Source: Lepisosteus oculatus (lineage: Eukaryota; Chordata; Actinopteri; Semionotiformes; Lepisosteidae). From it: a DNA stretch of 64,000 nucleotides. Positions 35,191-44,300 of this stretch are shown here, piece after piece (the first letter of the stretch is position 1; each line of letters starts with the position of its first letter). A model generated the notes under the pieces. That model ran no database searches. It saw only the letters and a program-made list of their open reading frames with translations, and had not been told where the DNA came from. The position numbers and the translations under genes were made by a program. The stretch lies in the NCBI RefSeq assembly GCF_040954835.1, contig NC_090712.1, positions 815,284 through 879,283 on the forward strand. The letters run 5' to 3'.

Positions 35191-37842
35191 ATGTCAAGGA
35201 CTGCCAGCTGCTACTGTTGTAGCTTTTGGACTTTTCAAGGAAAAGCAGGGTTTCAGCTCAGCCTCAGGAATGACTCCAGGTCTTCCATATCAGTGCCACC
35301 AGGATTTGTATTCAGCTGCTCGGAATTTGGCAGCCAGGCTTGTTTTGGCACGGAATGAGGAGAGCTTTGCCAACTGCACCCCTCTGATGCCTTAAGGGCA
35401 TGATTGAGGCTGATACTTGGTATCCAAAACACCGTTTTTTTAGATAAAGAAAAAATGCACATAAGAGCGCAATCCATAAAAACAGCAGATTGTAAAATCC
35501 TGCACATCTATGGGCTTTCTCTTGTGTGCTTTTTGATCAAGTATTCCTCATGTTTATCTGAAAAGCTGATAAAACTCCATCATTCAGTGGCCTTAGGATT
35601 GAGGTGATTAACACTTAAACTTGACCAACATGCCACCATTGGCCCTCTGAGGGGGGAAATTAGACTAATCCAAAACTTCATGTGTAAGTGACTCTCCATG
35701 TCTTATTCCTTAGTCTTGAATCAGCTGTACAATCATCTTATATTAGAACAGTCATACTTTTCTGATTACAAAACGAGACTAAAATGTACAGTCAATACAC
35801 AGGAACACTGATGCATCAGTTTATCCCAATTAATCAATTGTAACCCCCCCGATCCTGGACTTAGTTACAACACTGACTGTCCCACTCTGCTCAATGTCCA
35901 TTTCCACACACAGAACTGCCAGGGTTCCAGGGGTCTGATGCAAGCAAACACTTTGTGCATCGGTGCTCGAAAGACCAAAACATGTTTCTGCAAAATGTGC
36001 AGATCTCTAAGTTGAAGACAATTCAGCCTCTTGCTGTTTCTTCACCCCTTTGTAAATGTTCCACTGGGCAGCCTGCAGCCCCTTCTCACACACAACAGTC
36101 CCATTTGTCTCCAGGTAAGATAGCAGAGGAATTCTGGGAGGAGAAGGCAGATAAAACAAGGGGGAAACAAGCCGTAAGGATGGAAAATGTGCTGCTGATG
36201 AAGACGTAGATTGTCCAAACCGTTGCAGGCCTGAAAGGGAAAGTAGCCACACTAAGATTTTGGCAGAAGTGTGAACTTAACCATTATTTCTTAACAACCT
36301 GCTGTCCACACGCAGAATGCCAGGCTGCCAGATCAGAATCGTTATGCTTGATCTCTATGGAAGGAGTGCAGGTCTCTGCGGGCTGCGCTGAACAAGGAAA
36401 CACTGACATCCAGCAGGGATCTGCAATTTCAGAAATGACAGAGAACACCAACTCCCCCCAGCTCTTCTCCCCTCTGATTGAGATGTTATCACAGTACCAC
36501 AAAGAGCTTATTTTCTGTCTGCTACTAAAGCTGTACCTGTGTTAGCATGTAATTTCATTTTGCTTGAAGCACACATGGCACCATTATGCAGATGTCAATA
36601 CTAATTATCTCATTTGCAAAGCCTTGACACGCACACGAACAAGCACACATGAAAGATTCATCGCAGGAGCAGAAAATGGGCAGGACATTAAGATCTAAAG
36701 CAATTCCACCTGCCAGCAGATTAATTTACCAACCCTAGTACCAGTAAACATCATGGCTCTGAGGCACCTTTTTTGAAGAAGAGGTGGTCCAGAGGTTAAG
36801 ACTCTTGGTTTCAGCTTATCTCTGTCAGTGACGTGGTAAGTGTCATCCTGAACATACCTCTGAGCCTCTGTTCTCCGCATCAATGCAAGCTAGCGACAAA
36901 CAGAGCAGCAGCTGCTCTCACTTACTGTAGGTGACGGAGGGAGTCTTACATGGGGCTCGGAGTCTCCAGGGGTGCCAGTGTAACAGTCCCAAGCGGAAGT
37001 CAGAGCAGGTGCACTGAGGACTGAGAACACGGACTCACAAGACTCTGTACCAGCCTAGCTGGCCATGTAGCTCAACGTGCTTGTCTGAGATCTTTCAGAC
37101 GGGCGCCCAGGGTGCAGGAGGGCGGTGAGGGCTGCCCTGCTGGCCTGCTGCTGCAGAGCCCTGCTGCGAGTAGGCATTGACTAGAGCAATGCGATGAGTA
37201 ATGGAGAAATAAGCCTCTTTCTAGGGGATAATAGGATCATTCCCAGGCAAAATATGTTCCTATTGCTCTGGCTTATGGGATAAGAACCTCTCTGTTGAGG
37301 GATAATCCATCCAGATCAATTGCAGAATTTCAGCAATTCTCTTCAAATTGCCAAGGAAAATGTTTTTCAGCTGCACTGAATTGGGTCCAGTTTTTGCACC
37401 TCATGAGATCCTTCCCAAGTTCTCCAATGCACCGCCATACAGGTGTCATGTTACAAGCTACAAGGGGTTACCTGGTCATTTCATGACGTGATAATGCTAC
37501 ATTTACTTTGGTGGAGGTCAGGCTAAATCCTTTAAAGAGCTAATTAGTCTCTTGGGGTGTGTAGTGTATGTGGATTAACAACACTCTCCTGTGTAGAAAA
37601 TCTGTGTTTTGCAGGTCAAATCCCTCTGAATATCAGCTCCTGTTGGTAGAGGAGTTGATAGAGGAGCTCTGGTCTCTGGAGGAACTGGACTAAACAACTT
37701 GATTAAGGTCATGAAAGAGAGTTTGTGAGCTAGGCACTAACCATTGGCCTTGTGCAACACTGAAGACATTAATTGCACCTAAGATATGATTGCATGATTC
37801 ATGACCATGAGTGAAAAAAGTTTGAAATAATACTTGATTAGG
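35191..37842. other. Intergenic DNA, nothing recognised
   Basis: Mixed-composition sequence upstream of PNPT1. Open frames are short and shadow each other on both strands. No RNA gene or known repeat was recognised. Confidence 0.4.
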
Positions 37843-38525
37843 ATGGCACAGTGGCACAGTGGTTAGCTCTCTGGACCTGGGGTACTGTCTGTGTGGAGTC
37901 TGTGTGTTCTCCCAGTGTTCCCAGTTGGGTTCCCTCTGGGGACGCCAGCTTCCCCCCACAGTCCAAAGACACGCTGGAAGACATTCTGACTTCTGGAAGA
38001 ATTGGCCCTGGTGTGAGTGTGTGTCCTGTGATGGACTGGTGTCCTGTCCAGGGTGTGTGAGTGTGTGTGTGTCCTGTGATGGACTGGTGTCCTTTACAGG
38101 GTATGTGTGTGTGTGTGTCCTGTGATGGACTGGTGTCCTGTCCAGGGTATGTGAGTGTGTGTGTGTTCTGTTATGGACTGGTGTCCTTTCCAGGGTGTGA
38201 GAGTGTGTGTCTGTGTCTGTGTGTGTTCTGTGATGAACTGTCCAGGTTGTGTGAGTGTGCGTGTGTGTGTCCTGTGATGGACTGGTGTCATGTCCAGGGT
38301 GTGTGAGTGTGTGTGTGTGTTCTGTTATGGACTGGTGTCCTGTCCAGGGTGTGTGAGTGTGTGTGTGTGTTCTGTTATGGACTGGTGTCCTGTCCAGGGT
38401 GTGTGAGTGTGTGTGTGTGGGTGTCCTGTGATGGACTGGTGTCCCATCCAAGGTGTACCCTGCCTTGCTGGGAACTGCAGCTCCCCTGTAACCCTGAACT
38501 GGTGGTAAGGAAACAGATGGATGGG
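37843..38525 (+). mobile_element. tRNA-derived fish SINE with internally expanded centre
   Basis: The head GGCACAGTGGCACAGTGGTT starts the element, followed by TCTGTGTGGAGTCTGTGTG, CCCCACAGTCCAAAGACACG and GAAGAATTGGCCCTGGTGTG. Normally a single GATGGACTGGTGTCCTGTCC segment comes next, but here that segment is repeated about nine times (38012-38448). The element then resumes with GTACCCTGCCTTGCTGGG, ACCCTGAACTGG and ACAGATGGATGG. The same family occurs diverged at 11640 and 50585. The open frame of 283 codons on the minus strand through this region is a product of the repeat. Confidence 0.9.
38012..38448 (+). repeat. 46-60 bp minisatellite born inside a SINE
   Basis: ATGGACTGG (or ATGAACTG) recurs at 38031, 38079, 38125, 38173, 38233, 38277, 38327, 38377 and 38431. 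Units consist of TGTCCTGTGATGGACTGG, TGTCCTGTCCAGGGTGTG and a variable GTGT run, whose length accounts for most of the spacing differences. Confidence 0.92.
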
Positions 38526-38992
38526 TTCGTTTAGTAAACAACTACAAGTTTAACAGTATATGAACTAACCAGCACCAAAGCCTGCGCAAGACGCGATAAA
38601 CAAACGCCCTGACTCACTCGGTCTTGGTCTTATATGATGTTAATCCTTATCACTTATAGATAATCAAGTGACCTTGTGTGAAATTACCGGCCAATCGAAT
38701 GTTTTCATATCGTGACCTCCTTGGTCACGGCATTCTGTTGTAGACTTCATCATTTGTACAGCTGTTTATTTCTAATATTTTAAAATTGTTGTAGATTATC
38801 TTTTTTTAGTTTTTTTTATGTCATTGCCTTCTTTTCTCTTATTGATACAGCTGACTGTGCAAAATATCCAATCATGGCCGAAAGGCAGAGCATCGAGGAC
38901 AAAGGTTGTAGCTCGATATCCCAGACAACGCTGCCATCTAGCGAGCTGCGCCTGTCATTGCAGAAGACCGTCCCGAGTACAGAATTCTGTCT

Positions 38993-38995
<3 letters not shown>
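38526..38995. other. Intergenic spacer between two SINEs
   Basis: About 470 bases of A/T-rich sequence with no recognised gene or repeat. Confidence 0.45.

Positions 38996-39037
<42 letters not shown>
38996..39037 (+). repeat. TAA microsatellite (SINE tail)
   Basis: About fourteen consecutive TAA units. It is the 3' simple-repeat tail, seen in reverse, of the minus-strand SINE that begins at 39038. Confidence 0.97.
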
Positions 39038-39430
39038 GTTGCTTACACTTATATAGCGCTTTTCTGGAGACTCCACTCAAAGCGCTTTACAGGTAATGGG
39101 GACCAGAACGCTCCCCACACACCAGCTCTCAGTGGGGAGGAGAGCAGAGTAATGAAGCCAATTCATAGAGGGGGATTATTAGGAAGCCGTGATTGGTAAG
39201 GGCCAATGGGAAATTTGTCCAGGACACCAGGGTTACACCCCTACTCTTTTCGAGAAACACCCCAGAATTTTTAATGACCACAGAGAGTCAGGACCTCGGT
39301 TTTACGTCTCATCTGAAGGATGGCGCCTGTTTATAGTATAGTCCCCATCACTATACTGGGACATTAGGACCCACATGGACCGCAGGGTGAGCGCCTCCTG
39401 CTGGTCCCACTAACAAGCCTTACTGGGCAT
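39038..39430 (-). mobile_element. 5S-derived SINE copy, minus strand, head truncated
   Basis: Read on the minus strand it has the same body as the copy at 33655: the end AGTGGAGTCTCCAGAAAAGC with ATATAAGTGTAAGC, TTAAAAATTCTGGGGTGTTT, and GGACCAGCAGGAGGCGCTCA near 39420. Only a scrap of the 5S-like head (GATGCCCAGTAAGGCTTG) remains. It is better preserved in the body than the third copy at 55150. Confidence 0.92.
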
Positions 39431-39780
39431 CTCACGGTTCAACATAATAAACAATCAAAATGAAGATACCAGCAGAAGACGTTTCTCCGATGCACACAGT
39501 ACTTCAGCTGCGAAAGCAGACCATAGATACCCGGTAGACGAAGCACAAAAGTAAGAATCCCCTCACGGTCACAGGGAATACCATCCGGTGGCCGCTGTCG
39601 GGCACGCGGTGTGACGGTGGTTTTGGGTCAAAAGAAAGTCCACGAGATGGTCACACGCGGCCCCCCAAAAAGCAGTAATATCAGCGTCAGGTTTCATTCG
39701 TGTTTAAGTCCCGTGTCTTGGGGTGCGGCTAAAACAACCACACATAAAATGCATGAAAAATATAAATTTTGTAGCGCTAC

Positions 39781-39905
39781 GGGGTTCAGGTGGGCGCCCT
39801 TGCCGCATCAGGTCGGCCCCGCACCTGAACCCAGGACTCCCGCGTCACTCAACAGGGACCCAGCCCAGTGAGCTAAAGACAGATCTTTCTCCAGCCCAGT
39901 GGCTG
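39781..39905 (-). other. Inverted repeat / possible tRNA-derived repeat scrap
   Basis: GGGTTCAGGTG at 39782-39792 and its exact inverse CACCTGAACCC at 39822-39832 could form a hairpin with a 29-base loop. On the minus strand TAGCTCACTGGG is followed by GGGTTCAGGTGC, which fits an A-box and B-box arrangement. So this may be a tRNA-like head of a repeat. Weak call. Confidence 0.35.
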
Positions 39906-39932
39906 TAGTTCTGCTATTACAGGGAAGGGCGG

Positions 39933-39940
39933 TGACGTCA
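39933..39940. promoter_or_regulatory. Perfect CRE palindrome TGACGTCA (distal)
   Basis: Lies within the longer palindrome GGTGACGTCACC, about 0.72 kb before the PNPT1 start codon. This is the consensus site for CREB/ATF factors. Function here is inferred from motif and position only. Confidence 0.45.
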
Positions 39941-40194
39941 CCGCTCTGGTAAGTCGGCTCTTACACACCACTGACGGCCGTATGCGTTACAATATTTTAA
40001 AATAAAAAACCTTACATAACAATACTATGAAATCCAATTCATTCAGCAACCTGTTGAAAAAACAAATCTTTGATTATATTGTACAGTCATGTGTGATTGC
40101 TACATAAAAATGAATGTTAGTGTAATTGTGACTGTACCTGTTATGTTGCCGCGTTAATGTTCAAGTCGTTATAAAGATTCTGAATCCTGGAGAT

Positions 40195-40330
40195 TCATTT
40201 TACAGGAACAATAGGTTTATTCCATGCTGGAAAGGATGAAAAAACGTTGTGTTTTCTTTCTTCCTTTTTCAGCATGGAATAAACCTATTAATTGCTCCTT
40301 TGCAGCCTACGCATGCTGACGCAGCTCCCC
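40195..40330. mobile_element. Foldback repeat, copy 2
   Basis: Left arm AGGAACAATAGGTTTATTCC with ATGCTGGAAAGG and right arm TTTTTCAGCATGGAATAAACC with CTATTAATTGCTCCTTTGC are inverse to each other. The right end CAGCCTACGCATGCTGACGC is the inverse of the left flank of copy 1 (GCGTCAGCATGCGTAGGCTG with one or two changes), which defines the outer end of the element. It lies about 320 bases before the PNPT1 start codon. Confidence 0.75.
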
Positions 40331-40363
40331 GCCTGAATTAATTTGGCAGGTCAACTTTTATTA

Positions 40364-40371
40364 TGACGTCA
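40364..40371. promoter_or_regulatory. Perfect CRE palindrome TGACGTCA (proximal)
   Basis: About 280 bases before the PNPT1 start codon, followed at 40393 by a related TGACATCA. It is a consensus CREB/ATF site at a normal promoter distance. Confidence 0.5.
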
Positions 40372-40499
40372 TTTGCTCGCGTTCACTATTCATGACATCA
40401 CAAAGCTTCAGATGCGACAGCCGCAGCAGCGTCGGGCTAATAATCAACCTGAGATAAATCCAACGCCAGCATTCATTTCAAGAATGGTGCCAGCTCTTT

Positions 40500-40651
40500 T
40501 CAGTCTGGGGCGCTGCTCCCCGATTCCGTCATCAAGTTTGTTCGGAGGTCAACGCGCAGAAACGAAAGCGTTTCCGCAGCACGGCGGGTAGCCAATGAGA
40601 GGTGACGCTTGCACGCTGCGGTCCTTCCCCCCTCCCGCACACGTGGGCAAG
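40500..40651 (+). promoter_or_regulatory. PNPT1: PNPT1 promoter and leader region
   Basis: A CpG-rich segment directly before the PNPT1 ATG. It contains CCAAT at 40592-40596, an E-box CACGTG at 40640-40645 and CAAGATGGCAGC across the start codon, a near match to the YY1 promoter element AANATGGCGGC. No TATA box is seen. An in-frame ATG at 40595 overlaps the CCAAT box and would add 19 residues; it is probably not transcribed. The transcription start is not fixed by sequence. Confidence 0.55.
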
Positions 40652-41352
40652 ATGGCAGCCTACAGGCGCTGCGGTGCTGGGATCTCTCGGCTGTGCTCTC
40701 ATTCGGGAGCCTTGTTAGCTCGCTCTCCCAGTATGAGACACTTCCTCGGTCTGGGATCGAGGGTGGCCTGGGCACAGGCGCGACGCTGCCATCAGAGTGC
40801 CTGGAGTCCGGGGACAGTGAGGAGAGTCGCAGTGGACGCGGGCGAACGGTGAGGGGATATATAAAGGGGGCTCGCTAATGACCCTGACTGTGGTAAACAC
40901 GCAGAGCACAGACCCCCGCCTCCCCCTGGATGTGTCACCAATCTATGACAACTTTTCGGAGCCCGACACACTGGCAGTAGTCTCCAACAAGGGCTCCCGG
41001 TCCGCTATTCGTTCTTGCTGAGCTCTTTATTTATTTGAATCCTTCAGCGAACTTTTTTTTGTTTTATTCTACTCAAAAGCTGAAGATACTTAGTCATGAA
41101 ATGCGTTACATTTAATGAAACCTTCAAGATGTTTACGAAACAAAAATAAAGAATTCAAATCCTTTTTAGTTTTTGTATTCAAAAACCTAAAAATCCCATA
41201 GCGCCTGGTGTTGATGTTCTGTGAGCTCGGTGACTGTGGCAGATGTGTCTCCTCCTCCTGTCTCTGGAATATCGCTCTTCTTGTTTTCCAGAAAGCTGGA
41301 GATTTCCACAGGGAAGCTGGCCAGGTTTGCTGATGGCTGTGCTGTAGTACAG
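40652..41352 (+). CDS. PNPT1: PNPT1 exons 1-2: mitochondrial presequence and start of PH domain 1
   Basis: Exon 1 is 40652-40848 and exon 2 is 41292-41352 (residues 1-86). The N-terminus starts [20 protein letters not shown] and continues with many Arg residues, hydrophobics and almost no acids up to about residue 60, as expected for a cleavable mitochondrial targeting signal. Exon 2 encodes [20 protein letters not shown], the conserved start of the catalytic core. The 443-base intron between them shows no recognised feature. Confidence 0.96.
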
Positions 41353-44300
41353 GTACTTAGTTGATGGGACATTTTGTCTTGGTTCATGTGGAAGATCAGA
41401 GTCCCCACGCAAAGTCTGCACCCCAGGTTTCGGAGGCTGAGTGCTCCGCTGGTGTGTGTTAAATCACTGTGAGGATTCGGCAGGTTAAGCTCTTTTCGGG
41501 TGATTTCATTTGTTGAAGAGACCAATTTTACTCGTGAAGTTTAAGGGCTGTACTTGCGGGAGGGGGGGTGGGCTTGCTACTGGCTACTGGCGCTGTGCCG
41601 GGGAGGGTGTCCGAGTCCCCAACGGTGCTGTCTTCTTCCAGCTCGGGGACACGTCGGTGATGGTGACTGCTGTCAGCAAGACGAAGCCCACCTCCTCTCA
41701 GTTCATGCCCCTGGTGGTGAGTATCGCGGCGATTTCTGTTCCATCAGCCTTGCGGCGCCTCACCGTGCTGCCGGAGTCTGGAGCCTCTCCCTAAGGCACT
41801 GTCTGGCGGTCTCTTCCCAGGTGGACTACCGGCACAAGGCGGCCGCGGCCGGACGCATCCCCACGAACTACCTCCGGAGGGAGCTGGGGAGCACGGACGC
41901 CGAGATCCTGGCCAGCAGGCTGATCGGTGAGGGCTCCCTCTCCGCTGTAGTGCTGACTCAGCAGGGGGATCCCGGCTCGCCCTTCTGAAGAGCCTGTTTC
42001 TCTTTCCAGATCGCTCCATCAGGCCTCTCTTCCCTGCTGGCTATTTCTACGACACACAGGTGAGCCCGGCAGCTCGTCCGGTGGGCTTCGGCGAGAGGCC
42101 CCAGCTCTCTGGCCTTCCTGTGGAGTGGACTTGAGAGCGACCTTAGTGGGCTTCTCTGAAGGAGGCAAGGGATAAGGCTGCCTCAGTGCTCTGTTGAGAA
42201 CATATTACTACAGTGCTTGGGATACATGCATAGCTTTTATAAAGAGAAAGACCGATTTCTGTTTTAAAAGAAATAAGAAAGAAGAATTGGAATGCCGTTA
42301 TTTGATGTGTGACGATTGTGAGCAGAGATTTGTGGTGTTACTCTGCTGTTTTTGAGAGAACTTGTTTAGACTCACGGATGGTGCTATTTAGATTATATTT
42401 ATTTTTGGCTTTTACACTATGGTGAAACCTTCTGCTCTGCCTTCCTGATCTCCTGCCCCATAGGTGCTGTGTAACCTGCTGGCGGTGGACGGCGTGAATG
42501 ATCCAGATGTGCTGGCCATCAACGGAGGTGAGGCCGCCCCTGTTGCCGCTGGCAACGGCCCCCCTGCTTAGCGGGGTGGAGGGCACCGCACTCCTACTGT
42601 CTCTCGGCAGGAGCTGTAGTGACAGTAACACCTCTTGCATACAGACTTTTAGAAAAGAACGTTTTCTAGAAAGAGTGAGACAGAAACATGCAGTTAAACC
42701 ATACAAAGCCCAGTCCACTGGTCTTCAGTGTGGATTTAAATTCTGTGTTGGGTTTTCAATGCCTCAAAACGACTGACAGGGTGCCTAGATTCTAGGGGTT
42801 CTTGCTGTGGACGTTCTCTGGCCTCTTGGGGCAGCAGCCTGGACACCCGTGTGGTTTTAGATGTAGACGCTGGTGTGTGAGTGAAGGGGCTGTAGACGTA
42901 AAACAAACCGGTGTGTTCACGGGCTCGCGCTTTACTGGAGAAACTCACCACTCGGCTACTAGTGTTGCCTGGGTTAATCCTGCACGAGCCCCCGCCTGTC
43001 TCCCCTGCACTTGTAACATCCAGCCTTTCTTTCCCAGCCTCTGCAGCCCTCGCGCTGTCGGACATCCCCTGGAACGGGCCCATCGGTGAGCACGCAGCCG
43101 GCATCGCTTTCCCAGCAACGCGCCTTGAGCAGGCAAACGCAGCGTCTCAATGGCAGAAATTGTGTTCCGGATATAAGGATTTCCTGCCTTTTCCCGTAGT
43201 CTGTTCAGGACCGTTCAGTACCGTTCAGTGGTGCCGTGGAAGTTACTCATCTCTAATTCTCTGTGTGTTTTGGGAGGTTTTAGAGCCTGAAGTGTTAATT
43301 GTTTTCGGGGGTGCAGTCGCATCAGTTCGTGTGCCTTGGGGCCTGTGGCATGCCGGGCTCTGCGGTGGCAGGGGGTGTTAACCCAGCCAGTGTCTGTGTG
43401 TGTGCTGCTCAGGGGCCGTGCGCGTAGGGCTGGTGGACGGCCAGTTCCTGGTCAACCCGACTCGGAAAGAGATGGCATCCAGCACCCTGAACCTGGTGGT
43501 GGCAGGAGGCCCTCACAGTCAAGTGGGTGAGTCTTTTCGTACCCTGGCCTGAACGCACTATGAATAACTGATATATATATATAGATAACACTATATGCAG
43601 TGGTCAGTTCTAAACACCCATTCGTGGTAACCCAATAACAGAGGTTTACTGGATCTGTACTCAAACTACAGTATAAAACCTCTCAGGGTCTTCTTCTTCT
43701 TCTTCTTTTTCACAGCCTTAGTCCCAGACTGTCCTGGGGTCAGCTGCTTTGGTTGCTCTTCTCCACTTGTCTCTGTCGAGCACATCTTCCTCACTCACTT
43801 CACATACCTCCATATCTTTTCTCACACAATCTATCCATCTCTTTCTAGGCCTGCCCCTTCCTCTGTTACCTTCCACCTCAAATTCCATTACCCTCTTTGT
43901 TACTTCCTCAACGTCCCTCCTCATGATATGTCCATACCACCGTAACCTCGCCTCTCGCATCTTCTCAGCCACATCCACCACCCTACATCGTCTACGGATT
44001 TCTTCATTTCTGATCTTATCCTTCATTGAAATCTGCAGAATCCATCTCAACATCCTCATTTCAGTTCTTCTCATCAAGTTCTCTTCCCTCTTTCCAACGG
44101 CCAAGCATTCAGCTCCATATAGTAGTACAGGTCTAATCACAGTCTTGTACATTTTGCACTTTAACTTTCTAGGAATTTTCCTGTCACAGATTATTCCAGT
44201 TATTTCTCTCCACTTGTTCCATCCAGCTTTCACTCTTTGTTTTACTGCCTCCAGTGTTTCTCCTCCCTTTACCAGTTTTGATCCAAGGGTGTTCTCTGTA

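Noticed and set aside
37690..38541. 283-codon minus-strand frame rich in HTHT and DRTPVHHRTH
   Set aside because: It is the reverse translation of the expanded SINE and its GT runs.
40595..40651. In-frame upstream ATG that would extend PNPT1 by 19 residues
   Set aside because: The ATG overlaps a CCAAT box and the human start aligns to the MAA at 40652, so it is probably promoter DNA.
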